Below, piece by piece: positions 9,205 through 16,657 of a stretch of 64,000 bases of DNA. The stretch spans positions 3,580 through 67,579 of the forward strand of contig JAZQIU010000045.1 of NCBI GenBank assembly GCA_045541255.1, written 5' to 3'. Under the pieces are notes generated by a model. The model saw only the letters and a program-made list of their open reading frames with translations. It was not told where the DNA came from and did no database searches. Numbering within the stretch: the stretch's first letter is position 1; each line of letters starts with the position of its first letter. This DNA comes from UMGS1124 sp045541255 (GTDB taxonomy: Bacteria > Bacillota_I > Bacilli_A > RF39 > UBA660). A program made the translations under genes and the position numbers.

Positions 9205-9828
9205 ATGAATAATTTTATAATTAATATGATGAATAAATATGGTTATTTTGGAATATTATTTTTGATTACTGTGGAAAATATATTTCCTCCTATACCTAGC
9301 GAGGTAATACTTACATTAGGTGGTTTTATGACTAGTCAAGAAACTTGTACAATGAGTTTATTTGGTGTAATTATTTTTTCTACTTTAGGTTCTATATTAG
9401 GAGCTATTATTTTATATTATATAGGTTATATATTAAATATAGATAAATTAATAAAATTATGTGATTCTAGAGTAGGTAAGATTTTATGTTTAAAAAAAGA
9501 AGATATTAGTAAGAGTTATGATAAATTTAATGAAAAGGGAAATTTAACAGTTCTTTATTCTAGATTTGTTCCAATATTAAGAAGTTTAATTAGTATACCA
9601 GCTGGTATGAATAAAATGAAATTCAGTTTATTTATGATATATACATCTATAGGTTCTTTGATTTGGAATATAGTATTATGTAGTTTAGGTAAGTTAGTAG
9701 GTCAAAATTATATGATGGTTGCTAATGTATTTAGTAAGTATTCTAAGATTATTTGGTATGCTTTAATACTATGGATAATATATAAAATAGTAATGAAAGT
9801 TATTAAAAAGAAAAAGAAAATGTGTTAA
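9205..9828 (+). CDS. DedA family membrane protein
   Basis: Polytopic membrane protein of the DedA/SNARE-associated family; several members are implicated in recycling the undecaprenyl-phosphate or phospholipid carriers and in membrane homeostasis. Signature parts are ENIFPPIPSEVIL near residues 24-36 and the RFVPILRSLISIPAGMNKM segment near 120-140 with its conserved Arg and Gly. About five hydrophobic helices; 207 residues is typical. AAAGGAGG lies nine bases upstream. Basic C-terminal tail. Confidence 0.9.
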   Translation: MNNFIINMMNKYGYFGILFLITVENIFPPIPSEVILTLGGFMTSQETCTMSLFGVIIFSTLGSILGAIILYYIGYILNIDKLIKLCDSRVGKILCLKKEDISKSYDKFNEKGNLTVLYSRFVPILRSLISIPAGMNKMKFSLFMIYTSIGSLIWNIVLCSLGKLVGQNYMMVANVFSKYSKIIWYALILWIIYKIVMKVIKKKKKMC

Positions 9829-9847
9829 ACTAAATTTGTGATGTTTT

Positions 9848-10567
9848 ATGAAGTTAGAAGATATATCAAATATAAAGTGGTGTAAAGAAAGTTATAAAGA
9901 ATTTGTAGAGTTTTTGTTAAGTTTACAAGACTTAAAATATAAAGAATTTCATAGTGGATTAACTACTACTAATTATGAGATTATAGGAGTAAGAGTTCCA
10001 ATACTAAAAAGTATTGCAAAAAAGATATTAAAGACTGATGTGGAAAAGTTTTTTAGTTTAGTGAGTGATAAATACTATGAGGAAGTTTTTATAGAAGGGA
10101 TAGTTTTAGCAAATAGTGGTGAAGAAATATTAGATAAATATTTAGTTAAATTTATAAAAAAAATTGATAATTGGGCAATATGTGATAGTTTTTGTAGTAG
10201 TTTAAAAATTGTAAGTAAAAAACAAGGTAAATATTGGATATATTTTACTGGTTTAATAGATTCTACTAAAGAGTTTCAAACAAGAGTAAGTTTAGTTGTA
10301 TTAATGAATTATTATTTGAATGCCAATTATATAGATAGAGTGTTAAAAATAGTAAGTAGTATAAAAAGTGATTATTACTATATAAATATGGCAATTAGTT
10401 GGTTACTTAGTGTTGCAATTATAGATTATAAAGATAAAGTTATGAAGTTATTAGAGAGTAAATGTTTATGTAAATTCGTTCAAAATAAAACTATAAGTAA
10501 GATTCAGGATTCTTATAGGATAGATAAAGAAACAAAAGAGTTTGTTAAAAAATATAGAATAAAGTAA
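9848..10567 (+). CDS. DNA alkylation repair protein (AlkD-like HEAT-repeat)
   Basis: A 239-residue, all-helical protein matching AlkC/AlkD-type HEAT-repeat DNA glycosylases, which remove N3- and N7-alkylpurines. Supporting segments are GVRVPILKSIAKKI near residues 46-59, the WAICDSFCSSLK motif near 108-119 and the following WI-x(9)-EFQTRVSLVVLM block. AlkD uses Trp and Asp residues in this region; the WAICD Asp is present. The ribosome site is poor (only GTGATG nearby), so translation may be weak. Terminator follows. Confidence 0.82.
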   Translation: MKLEDISNIKWCKESYKEFVEFLLSLQDLKYKEFHSGLTTTNYEIIGVRVPILKSIAKKILKTDVEKFFSLVSDKYYEEVFIEGIVLANSGEEILDKYLVKFIKKIDNWAICDSFCSSLKIVSKKQGKYWIYFTGLIDSTKEFQTRVSLVVLMNYYLNANYIDRVLKIVSSIKSDYYYINMAISWLLSVAIIDYKDKVMKLLESKCLCKFVQNKTISKIQDSYRIDKETKEFVKKYRIK

Positions 10568-10591
10568 TAGATTAATTTCTATTATTTTTTA
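10565..10591 (+). terminator. probable terminator after the AlkD-like gene
   Basis: TAATAG / CTATTA short stem around the stop codon, followed by ATTTTTTATTTT. Modest stability. Confidence 0.55.
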
Positions 10592-10599
10592 TTTTGTCC

Positions 10600-10628
10600 T
10601 TTAAAAAAGTATATTTATCGTTTATAAT
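10600..10628 (+). promoter_or_regulatory. promoter of the NifS-like gene
   Basis: TTTAAA (10600-10605), 17-base spacer, TATAAT (10623-10628), ahead of the start at 10646. Confidence 0.5.
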
Positions 10629-10645
10629 TGATAATAGGTGATAAT

Positions 10646-11770
10646 ATGATATATTTAGATTATTCTGCTACTACACCAGTATTGCCTGAAGTATTAGATA
10701 GTTATAATAAAGTTACTAATGAGTATTTTGGTAATCCTAATAGTTTACATAACTTAGGTTTGAAATCTCGTGAATTATTAGAGAGTGCAAAGAAACAAGT
10801 TAGTGAACTTTTAAATATAGATATGAGTGAATTTAGTTTTACTAGTGGCGCAACTGAGAGTAATAATCTTGCTTTAATAGGTGCTTGTATGGCTAATAAA
10901 GGAAATGGCAATCATATAATAGTTTCTAAATTAGAACATCCTAGTATTTATGCTATAGTTGATTATTTGGTTAGTATTGGTTATAAGGTTAGTTATGTTA
11001 ATAATACTGAAGAAGGCGTTATTGATTTTGAAGATCTTAAAAGTAAACTAAATGAAGATACTATTTTAGTAAGTATATGTGCTGTTAATAGTGAAACAGG
11101 TGTAAGACAACCTTTGAGAACTATTAAACAAGTTATTAATAAATATAATAAAGATATAATACTTCATAGTGATATTACTCAAGCTTTAGGTAAAATTTCA
11201 ATTAATTTTAATGATTTTGATTTAGCAAGTGCAAGTGGGCATAAAATATATGCACCAAAAGGAATAGGTTTATTTTATAAAAAGAAAAATGTTAAATGTC
11301 AAAAATTATTGCATGGTAATAAAGATGAATTTCATCCAGGCACTCCAGCTTTACCTTTAATAGTTTCTTTTGCTAAGGCTTTAAGAATATCTTTACATGA
11401 GTTAGATAAAAAAGTCGATATAGTAACTAAATGGAATGAAAAAGTTATTAAAAATATAAGTAAGTTTGAGGGTATTAAAATTAATAATAGTAAGTATTGT
11501 ATTCCACATATAATAAATGTAAGTTTAATGGATATAAAACCAGAAACATTTATACATGCTATGGAAAGACATGAAATATATATTTCTAGTAATACAGCAT
11601 GTAGTAGTGGAAAATTATCTACAAGTGTTATGGCTTTATATAATGATAGAAAAAGAGCAGAAACTACAATACGTATAAGTTTATCATGTTTAACTAAATT
11701 AGAAGAGATAACAGTGTTCTTAAATACTTTTAATGGAGTATATGAAAAACTACATTCTTTAAATGATTAG
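10646..11770 (+). CDS. cysteine desulfurase (NifS/IscS-like class V aminotransferase)
   Basis: PLP enzyme that removes sulfur from cysteine for tRNA thiolation or Fe-S assembly. The N-terminus IYLDYSATTP, the SGATESNNLAL segment, the PLP lysine in SGHKIYAPKG (about residue 200) and the catalytic cysteine in TACSSGK (about residue 319) are all intact. Start at ATG 10646 follows AGGTGAT; the in-frame ATG at 10628 would add six residues without an SD. 374 residues is normal. No iscU neighbour is present; a thiI gene at 38862 is a likely client because ThiI needs a NifS-type sulfur donor. Confidence 0.9.
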   Translation: MIYLDYSATTPVLPEVLDSYNKVTNEYFGNPNSLHNLGLKSRELLESAKKQVSELLNIDMSEFSFTSGATESNNLALIGACMANKGNGNHIIVSKLEHPSIYAIVDYLVSIGYKVSYVNNTEEGVIDFEDLKSKLNEDTILVSICAVNSETGVRQPLRTIKQVINKYNKDIILHSDITQALGKISINFNDFDLASASGHKIYAPKGIGLFYKKKNVKCQKLLHGNKDEFHPGTPALPLIVSFAKALRISLHELDKKVDIVTKWNEKVIKNISKFEGIKINNSKYCIPHIINVSLMDIKPETFIHAMERHEIYISSNTACSSGKLSTSVMALYNDRKRAETTIRISLSCLTKLEEITVFLNTFNGVYEKLHSLND

Positions 11771-11784
11771 AATGTAGTTTTTAT
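11745..11784 (+). terminator. rho-independent terminator after the NifS-like gene
   Basis: A 14-bp perfect stem, AAAAACTACATTCT (11745-11758) with AGAATGTAGTTTTT (11769-11782). The stem spans the end of the coding sequence. Confidence 0.9.
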
Positions 11785-11807
11785 ATGAAATATAATATAA
11801 AATATTG

Positions 11808-11837
11808 TTGTTATTTTATATAGATGTATGTTATTAT
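11808..11837 (+). promoter_or_regulatory. promoter of peptide mRNA A1
   Basis: TTGTTA (11808-11813), 18-base spacer, TATTAT (11832-11837). Start would fall just before the 5' pairing arm at 11852. Confidence 0.45.
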
Positions 11838-11870
11838 AAATGTTGATATATTTAACATGCGTTAGTTGCA

Positions 11871-11902
11871 CTCCTTAAAATTAAATTTTTAATTTTAAGG
11901 AG
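11871..11902 (+). promoter_or_regulatory. Shine-Dalgarno-sequestering hairpin of A1
   Basis: CTCCTTAAAATTAAA (11871-11885) is the exact reverse complement of 11888-11902, which ends in the AAGGAG of the ribosome site. About 14 pairs with a tetraloop would hide the SD. The same CTCC bases can instead pair with the mRNA 3' arm at 12042-12046, so the two structures exclude one another. Confidence 0.7.
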
Positions 11903-11910
11903 GTGAGTGT

Positions 11911-11988
11911 ATGACTATAAGAGAGAAAACTCTATATTTCATAATACTTCTTCTATTTATTTTAGTATTTATACTATTATTTAGATAG
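11911..11988 (+). CDS. 25-residue hydrophobic peptide, putative type I toxin (family A)
   Basis: Begins with a short charged head (MTIREKT), continues as an uninterrupted Leu/Ile/Phe helix of about 17 residues and ends in a single Arg. The SD AAGGAGGTG (11898-11906) is near perfect, far better than most genes here, but locked in a hairpin. The copy at 27237-27314 differs at only two residues (Ile3 to Thr, Leu8 to Phe). Small single-helix peptides of this kind in known type I loci (Fst, TxpA, AapA) damage the membrane; homology to any of them is not evident. Real translation is supported by conservation and the SD. Confidence 0.75.
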   Translation: MTIREKTLYFIILLLFILVFILLFR

Positions 11989-12106
11989 AAAAAAAGCACA
12001 CTAACGGGTTTTGGTTTAAGTTAGTGTGCACAAACCAATTTAGGAGTGTACCTAACATCCCACATGTTAAGTATATCCTTTTTTATTTTATGCAAAATTT
12101 CTTGCT
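11989..12106 (-). ncRNA. antisense RNA A1 (putative antitoxin)
   Basis: Minus-strand transcript starting near 12106 and ending at a strong terminator: GCACACTAAC with GTTAGTGTGC (12020-12029 and 11996-12005) followed on the minus strand by a T run. It overlaps the mRNA 3' untranslated part, including the 3' pairing arms, and stops right after the peptide stop codon. A 5' hairpin GCAAG-AAAT-TTTGC is retained as GCAAG-AGAG-CTTGC in copy A2, a compensating change within the stem. Confidence 0.72.
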
Positions 12107-12112
12107 AAATAC

Positions 12113-12141
12113 ATATTATCATATTAGTATTATTTAGTCAA
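12113..12141 (-). promoter_or_regulatory. antisense RNA A1 promoter
   Basis: On the minus strand TTGACT (12141-12136), 17-base spacer, TAATAT (12118-12113). Confidence 0.6.
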
Positions 12142-12142
12142 T

Positions 12143-12559
12143 TTAACTAAATAAGTTTTCATGATATCTTATATCATATTCACTTTGAATAATACATAAG
12201 TCATTTTTTTGTTTAAATGTATGAAATATGTTGTTTGAATTTATTATAAATGGTAGTGAATTACCATTTTTAAAATTTATAATAATACTTTCTATATTTT
12301 TTTCTTCTTTAATTAAATTAAATGCATTTTCTTCTAATTGTTTATTTGTTAAATTATATTCAATTATTTTATTTTTTAATTTTATCATAAAGAAGTTACT
12401 TATTAATGAATGATTGTAATCATCTTCTTTGTATGGTATTTCATCTCCATTATCATCTATATTTGATATATATAGATTACTAAACATTTTGTTATTGGCG
12501 ATAATTGTTTTATTATTTTCAAGATTGATAATTATATTTTCTATTGATTCATTACTCAT
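12143..12559 (-). CDS. hypothetical acidic protein
   Basis: A soluble 138-residue protein, rich in Asn, Ile and Glu, without signal peptide or membrane helix. GGTGATAAT directly before the ATG is the same ribosome-site pattern used by several genes here. TATAAT with a weak TAGACA box lies just upstream on the minus strand (about 12570-12605). Its stop codon touches the antisense RNA A1 promoter, so readthrough could feed that RNA. Two internal segments resemble each other loosely (IIINLENNKTIIANN and SIIINFKNGNSLPFI), hinting at a duplicated small beta unit. No family recognised. Confidence 0.65.
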   Translation of the reverse strand: MSNESIENIIINLENNKTIIANNKMFSNLYISNIDDNGDEIPYKEDDYNHSLISNFFMIKLKNKIIEYNLTNKQLEENAFNLIKEEKNIESIIINFKNGNSLPFIINSNNIFHTFKQKNDLCIIQSEYDIRYHENLFS

Positions 12560-12628
12560 ATTATCACCTAATTAAATTATAGTACAAATTGTTTCTTTTT
12601 GTCTATTAAAAAGGTAAAAAAGTTGAAA

Positions 12629-12664
12629 AAAACCTAAAATAAATTTAGGGGTTTATTTTTTTTA
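12629..12664. other. isolated hairpin with T runs on both strands
   Basis: CCTAAA (12633-12638) pairs with TTTAGG (12644-12649), extended by AAA/TTT across a GG bulge; A and T runs flank both sides, so it could terminate transcription either way. No annotated gene ends here. It may insulate the tRNA-Arg gene from the divergent gene at 12559. Confidence 0.4.
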
Positions 12665-12701
12665 GAAAGTATGTTATATTATACAAGTAAATTTTATTTG
12701 T

Positions 12702-12778
12702 GCGCTCTTAGCTCAATTGGATAGAGCGTTAGACTACGGATCTAAAGGTTAGGGGTTCGACTCCCTTAGGGCGCACCA
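12702..12778 (+). tRNA. tRNA-Arg (anticodon ACG)
   Basis: Full cloverleaf: acceptor GCGCTCT/AGGGCGC, D stem GCTC/GAGC, anticodon stem TTAGA/TCTAA with loop CTACGGA, T loop TTCGACT, discriminator A and genomically encoded CCA (12776-12778). ACG is expected to be read as ICG after deamination. Confidence 0.97.
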
Positions 12779-12813
12779 TATGTTTTTAAACTCATGATTG
12801 TAGTGAGGTTAGA

Positions 12814-12839
12814 GATGACTAAATATTAGTCATTTTTTT
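12814..12839 (+). terminator. terminator after tRNA-Arg
   Basis: ATGACTAA (12815-12822) pairs with TTAGTCAT (12826-12833), loop ATA, then six to seven T. Confidence 0.85.
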
Positions 12840-12840
12840 A

Positions 12841-12868
12841 TTGACTTTATAGATGTTTAATATATAAT
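12841..12868 (+). promoter_or_regulatory. promoter of the ATP-grasp gene
   Basis: TTGACT (12841-12846), 16-base spacer, TATAAT (12863-12868). Start near 12875 leaves a leader of only about 17 bases before the GTG start. Confidence 0.7.
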
Positions 12869-12891
12869 ATTCTAATGAAATGAGGGGTTTT

Positions 12892-14007
12892 GTGAAAAAA
12901 ACAATAAAAGTTTTTATAGATAATGAATGGATTAATGGTAATACTTGTATAAATAGTATTAGTGATTTTTATGAAAGAATCCGTGCTAAAATGGCTATAA
13001 CAAAAATGAGAAGTGCTTTTGTAAAAAAATTAGAAAATGAAGGTTATAGTATAATAACGGATAGAAGATTAATTGATGAGCAAACAATATTTTTTATTAT
13101 GGATGATAAGTATTTATGTGATGATTCTGTATCTTTAGAAGAGTATAAAAAAATTTTTGATCAGAGGATGTTTTTGATGGGTGGTAAACTTTTGAATTAT
13201 CCGCAAACTTTAAATTTTTATGATTATCTAAAAAATCCTTTTTATCCAGCAGTATTAAAAAATGAATTAGCTAATGGAGGAGTAGATAAATTTTTAATTG
13301 AAACTAGAGAACAAGTTGAAATAATAAAAAAGTTTTATCAAGATAAATGTAGGGATATTAATATACAAGAATTATTTAATTCTTGTATATTTCAACAATA
13401 TATTGAAACACCATCTTTATACGATTCATACATAAGAGTTCTTGCAGCATCTAGTGGTGATATAATGGGAGCAAGTTTAAGATACTCAAATGTTTTTTTT
13501 CCAAAAAAAGAAATTGTAGGTGAATTAGAAAAATATTTTTTAGATTCAAAATCATCATATTATTTAAATTGTAAAACAATGTTTAATTATTATTCAGAAG
13601 GGAATATTATTTATTTTAACCAGCCTGGTTTTTCTAAACAAAAGAAAAATATACTTGATGCTCATTTGATAGACTCTAATAATCCTATTATTCCAAGCGA
13701 TATAGTTGATGTAGTTACTTCAATAATGAAAAATTGTAATAGAGAATTAGGATTAATATGTGGTTTTGATTTTATAATGAATAAGCATGATAATAAGTGG
13801 TATTATTTAGAAAATCAATCTTTTCCAGCTATAGATGAATGGGCTCAAACAAAAAATATAAAAATTCCTAAAAGTAAAGATTTAAATGGTTATATAAAAT
13901 ATTTAGAATTGGATATGTATGCTAGATATGAGGCATTAAATCTTTATTTAAATAAATTATTAGAAGCAGAAGAAAATAATATTAAATTATCGAAAAGTTA
14001 TAATTAA
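12892..14007 (+). CDS. ATP-grasp-like protein, unknown substrate
   Basis: A 371-residue cytoplasmic protein. The end looks like an ATP-grasp active site: a FQQYIE-x-PSLYDSYIRVLAA strand-turn region (about residues 165-190), then LICGFDFIMNK...WYYLENQSFPAI (about 288-320), with Asp, Glu and Asn in the order used for Mg-ATP binding by RimK/D-Ala ligase-type enzymes. Such enzymes join carboxylates to amines; the substrate is not predictable. Start chosen at GTG 12892 because GAGGGG (12882-12887) sits four bases ahead; an in-frame ATG at 12880 has no SD and would begin about five bases from the transcript end. Confidence 0.68.
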   Translation: MKKTIKVFIDNEWINGNTCINSISDFYERIRAKMAITKMRSAFVKKLENEGYSIITDRRLIDEQTIFFIMDDKYLCDDSVSLEEYKKIFDQRMFLMGGKLLNYPQTLNFYDYLKNPFYPAVLKNELANGGVDKFLIETREQVEIIKKFYQDKCRDINIQELFNSCIFQQYIETPSLYDSYIRVLAASSGDIMGASLRYSNVFFPKKEIVGELEKYFLDSKSSYYLNCKTMFNYYSEGNIIYFNQPGFSKQKKNILDAHLIDSNNPIIPSDIVDVVTSIMKNCNRELGLICGFDFIMNKHDNKWYYLENQSFPAIDEWAQTKNIKIPKSKDLNGYIKYLELDMYARYEALNLYLNKLLEAEENNIKLSKSYN

Positions 14008-14063
14008 TTTTGTTGCTATTAAATTTATTTAATTATAAAATAAATTTGAGTTAAGGTGATAAT

Positions 14064-14900
14064 ATGTTAAAAGTTAAAAATATAAAAAATTTAGATTTAG
14101 AAAATACTATAACTTGTGGACAAATATTTAGATTTATTAAGGAAGAAGATAATAGTTTTACAATAGTTGTTAGTGATAGAGTTATTAATATAAAATATGA
14201 TAAAGATACTTTATATGTTGAGTCTAATAAAGAGGATAATTTAGAAGAAGTTATCAAAGATTATTTAGATTTAGATAGAGATTATATAAGTATTATTAAT
14301 AATATAAAAAGTATGGATAATAAGCTAGGAGAATATTTAGATAGTTCTATAGGTTTAAAGATGATTAAACAAAATCCGCTTGAATGTATTATATCTTATG
14401 TTATTAGTCAAAATAATAGTGTAAGAAATATACAAAATAGTTTGAATTTAATAAGTGAAAAATATGGTGAAAAAGTTATATTTAGAAATAAAGAATATTA
14501 TTTATTTCCTAAATTAGATAAATTAATAAATATAACTGAAGAAGAGTTTAGACAATGTAAAGTAGGTTTTAGAGATAAATATTTAGTTGGTATTATAAAG
14601 TCTATAAATAACAAAGAGTTAGATATTAATAAGATATATGAAATGAATTCTGTTGATGCAATAAATTATTTAATGAGTTTTAAAGGAATAGGTATGAAAG
14701 TCGCTAGTTGTATCTTATTGTTTGCATATCAAAAATTTGATGTTTATCCTGTAGATACTTGGGTTAAAAAATTTATGTTAGAAGATTATGGTATTGAAGG
14801 TGAGGCAAACATAAGACAGTTTGCTAGTGAAACATATAAAGAATATTGTGGTTTAGCTATACAATATATGTTTAATAGTAAAAGAAACAAAGATATTTAG
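14064..14900 (+). CDS. 8-oxoguanine DNA glycosylase/AP lyase (Ogg1-type)
   Basis: Base-excision repair enzyme removing oxidised guanine. The N-terminal domain begins LDLENTITCGQIFRF, typical of Ogg1 (CGQ-F-RW). The helix-hairpin-helix GIGMKVASC holds the catalytic lysine at about residue 212, and the catalytic aspartate is in YPVDTWV at about residue 231. 278 residues fits bacterial Ogg1. AAGGTGATAAT precedes the ATG. It is the second DNA damage repair gene in the window after the AlkD-like one. Confidence 0.9.
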   Translation: MLKVKNIKNLDLENTITCGQIFRFIKEEDNSFTIVVSDRVINIKYDKDTLYVESNKEDNLEEVIKDYLDLDRDYISIINNIKSMDNKLGEYLDSSIGLKMIKQNPLECIISYVISQNNSVRNIQNSLNLISEKYGEKVIFRNKEYYLFPKLDKLINITEEEFRQCKVGFRDKYLVGIIKSINNKELDINKIYEMNSVDAINYLMSFKGIGMKVASCILLFAYQKFDVYPVDTWVKKFMLEDYGIEGEANIRQFASETYKEYCGLAIQYMFNSKRNKDI

Positions 14901-14912
14901 TATGTAAAATTT

Positions 14913-14950
14913 AAAAGCAAATATGTAAAAAATATATTGCTTTTTTATTT
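14913..14950 (+). terminator. terminator after the glycosylase gene
   Basis: AAAAGCAA (14913-14920) pairs with TTGCTTTT (14937-14944) around an AT-rich loop; T run follows. Confidence 0.7.
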
Positions 14951-15011
14951 TCTTTGTATTATGATTTATGTATAAGGTATGATAATACTTATAAGAAAGG
15001 TAGGAAAAATA

Positions 15012-15473
15012 ATGAAAAGATTAAATAAGAAAGGTTTTACATTAGTTGAATTATTAGCAGTAATCGTTGTATTAGCTTTATTAATGGTTGTTGCTGCAAG
15101 TAGTATTGGTACTGCTTTAGACAATTCTAAGAAAAAAGCTTTATTAACTGAAACTCAAAAATTAATTACTAATATTACTGGTGAAGCTCAATCTTTAAAA
15201 TTAATGGGAAGCTTAAATGCTACTAATAAATTAGGTAGTGCATATAATGGTAAAGATGGAGATTATGCGTATAGTGTTACAGTTAATACTCATGGATATA
15301 TTACTGCATTAACAGTATGTTATGGTACTGATTATAAAGCAGTAGCTGAAATTACAACATCTAGTGATGGGTATACAACTACAGTAAAAGCTCCAGCAAC
15401 AGCAACTGAAATTGCTTCTGGAGAAACTGTTTGTACTAGTTCATTTGCTGGAAGCGTTACAATTAGTGACTAA
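15012..15473 (+). CDS. type IV prepilin-like protein (ComGC/PilA-like)
   Basis: A 153-residue protein with the classical prepilin start KKGFTLVELLAVIVVLALL: cleavage Gly at 8, Phe +1 and Glu at +5 (residue 13), then a long hydrophobic helix. The C-terminal domain is Thr/Ser/Ala-rich with two cysteines (about residues 94 and 140) that could form the D-region disulfide. Start at ATG 15012 has AAGG-TAGG upstream; an in-frame ATG at 14979 would place ten residues before the leader. Single gene; no prepilin peptidase, ATPase or platform protein nearby, so assembly genes must be elsewhere. Codon use is of the highly expressed type (GCT, GGT, GAA). Confidence 0.88.
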   Translation: MKRLNKKGFTLVELLAVIVVLALLMVVAASSIGTALDNSKKKALLTETQKLITNITGEAQSLKLMGSLNATNKLGSAYNGKDGDYAYSVTVNTHGYITALTVCYGTDYKAVAEITTSSDGYTTTVKAPATATEIASGETVCTSSFAGSVTISD

Positions 15474-15498
15474 ATAATAATAAAAAATGAAAAAATGT

Positions 15499-15527
15499 TT
15501 GCATAAATTTAAAACATATGCTATATT
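15499..15527 (+). promoter_or_regulatory. tRNA-Pro promoter
   Basis: TTGCAT (15499-15504), 17-base spacer, TATATT (15522-15527). Start expected near 15533. Confidence 0.65.
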
Positions 15528-15532
15528 ATTAA

Positions 15533-15558
15533 GTAGTTAAGTAATTAACTGCTTTTTT
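15533..15558 (+). terminator. hairpin plus T run between promoter and tRNA-Pro
   Basis: GTAGTTAA (15533-15540) pairs with TTAACTGC (15545-15552), loop GTAA, followed by six T. It could terminate the prepilin transcript, but it begins at the predicted tRNA-Pro start, so it would also be the first thing transcribed from that promoter. Confidence 0.55.
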
Positions 15559-15560
15559 AT

Positions 15561-15637
15561 CGAGAAGTAGCACAGCTTGGTAGTGCACTTGGTTTGGGAC
15601 CAAGGGGTCGCAGGTTCGAATCCTGTCTTCTCGACCA
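15561..15637 (+). tRNA. tRNA-Pro (anticodon TGG)
   Basis: Acceptor CGAGAAG/CTTCTCG, D stem GCAC/GTGC, anticodon stem CTTGG/CCAAG with loop TTTGGGA, T stem GCAGG/CCTGT, discriminator A and encoded CCA. Confidence 0.97.
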
Positions 15638-15650
15638 TTTATGATTTTAG

Positions 15651-15678
15651 CAACACAAATTGTGTTGTTTTTATTTTT
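15651..15678 (+). terminator. terminator after tRNA-Pro
   Basis: CAACACA (15651-15657) pairs with TGTGTTG (15661-15667), loop AAT, then T-rich tract. Nothing further is recognisable between here and 15826. Confidence 0.8.
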
Positions 15679-15826
15679 ACCTTGGTTTCAAATAATGCTA
15701 AAAAAGTTTTTATTAATTAATGTTTCATAATTGCAGTTCTTTAGATATGTCATAGGGCAGTGTAAATAGTAAAAAAAATATTGATAAATGATCTTTAAAA
15801 TGTTATTTTTATAATGAGATGGTATT

Positions 15827-16333
15827 ATGGAAGAAAATAAAAAGATAAATACGCAAATTGTTATTATGGTAATAATAGTTATCATTTTAATTTTGTCATT
15901 ATTAGGAATGTTATTGTATGTAGTTAATGAAAATAAAGTATTAGAAAACAATAAAAATAGTACTACAACAAGTACAAGTACAACCACAACTACTATGCCA
16001 GTTATAGAAGATAATAAGTCTATTGTTGAGAATGTAATTGAAGAATATTTATTATCATTAAAAAGTTCAGGTAAAATAGATAGTTATCAATATGAAGTAT
16101 CTTTATTAAATGAAGAAGATTATTGTCCTGGTAAAGAGTATTATCCAGAGAAAATATATGCTCAAGTAGATATTACATATAAAAGATTAGACGAAATGTT
16201 TAAAATAAATAATAATGATAATGATAATAATACTGATACTGAAAGTGACGATGTTTTTGAAACAACTTCTACATATATAATTAGTAAGATGGATGATAAA
16301 TATCAAATAGAAGACTCTTATTTAGAATGTTAA
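15827..16333 (+). CDS. single-pass membrane protein with Thr-rich linker
   Basis: A 168-residue protein: short cytoplasmic head, one helix (about residues 10-33), a Thr/Ser linker of roughly 15 residues, then an extracellular domain with a CPGKEYYPEK segment and a closing cysteine. An Asn/Asp-rich low-complexity insert (about 126-140) interrupts the domain. Same general build as the protein at 2497-2946. Overlaps the next gene by seven bases. No family recognised. Confidence 0.65.
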   Translation: MEENKKINTQIVIMVIIVIILILSLLGMLLYVVNENKVLENNKNSTTTSTSTTTTTMPVIEDNKSIVENVIEEYLLSLKSSGKIDSYQYEVSLLNEEDYCPGKEYYPEKIYAQVDITYKRLDEMFKINNNDNDNNTDTESDDVFETTSTYIISKMDDKYQIEDSYLEC

Positions 16334-16590
16334 AATATTTGTTATTAATAAACTTAATTTCTTTTATTCTTTATGGAATTGATAAGTTTTTGTCTATAAA
16401 ACAAAAATATAGAATAAGTGAGTTTATATTACTTTGTTTTGGTTTTATAGGAGGGATTTTTGGGTCTTTATTAGGAATAAAAATATTTAATCATAAGACT
16501 AAAAAGATTAAGTTTAAAATATATTTGATTATGTATAGTTTATTGTGGATTTTTATTTATTTGATTTATAAAGGTTATTTATTTAAATAA
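16327..16590 (+). CDS. DUF1294 family membrane protein
   Basis: An 87-residue protein with three hydrophobic segments. The family pattern is clear: YGIDKFLSI near residue 17, RISEFILLCFGFIGGIFG near 29-46 and the FNHKT motif near 54-58. The function of this family is unknown. Start overlaps the upstream gene, so it is translationally coupled. A strong hairpin terminator overlaps the stop region. Confidence 0.82.
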   Translation: MLKYLLLINLISFILYGIDKFLSIKQKYRISEFILLCFGFIGGIFGSLLGIKIFNHKTKKIKFKIYLIMYSLLWIFIYLIYKGYLFK

Positions 16591-16598
16591 CCTTTTAA
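16570..16598 (+). terminator. terminator after the DUF1294 gene
   Basis: AAAGGTTATTT (16570-16580) pairs with AAATAACCTTT (16585-16595); the T tract is short. Confidence 0.7.
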
Positions 16599-16600
16599 AT

Positions 16601-16629
16601 TTGACTATTTTTATTTTTTATAGTAAAAT
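16601..16629 (+). promoter_or_regulatory. promoter of the 16658 gene
   Basis: TTGACT (16601-16606), 17-base spacer, TAAAAT (16624-16629). Confidence 0.65.
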
Positions 16630-16657
16630 ATTTTCTGTTTGAAAAAGGGGGGTTAAT

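Larger units (their letters stand above)
11808..12141. other. type I toxin-antitoxin-like module, family A copy 1
   Basis: This gap between the NifS-like gene and the gene at 12143 holds a complete module: forward promoter, peptide gene 11911-11988, and a converging promoter with antisense RNA on the minus strand. The mRNA ends can pair: TTAACATG (11852-11859) with CATGTTAA (12063-12070), and 11861-11875 with 12042-12056 (one mismatch, one G-U). The same module occurs inverted at 27085-27388, with a stretch of more than 50 identical bases across the peptide gene and identical 5' arms. Assignment as a toxin-antitoxin system is inferred from architecture; toxicity is untested. Confidence 0.75.
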
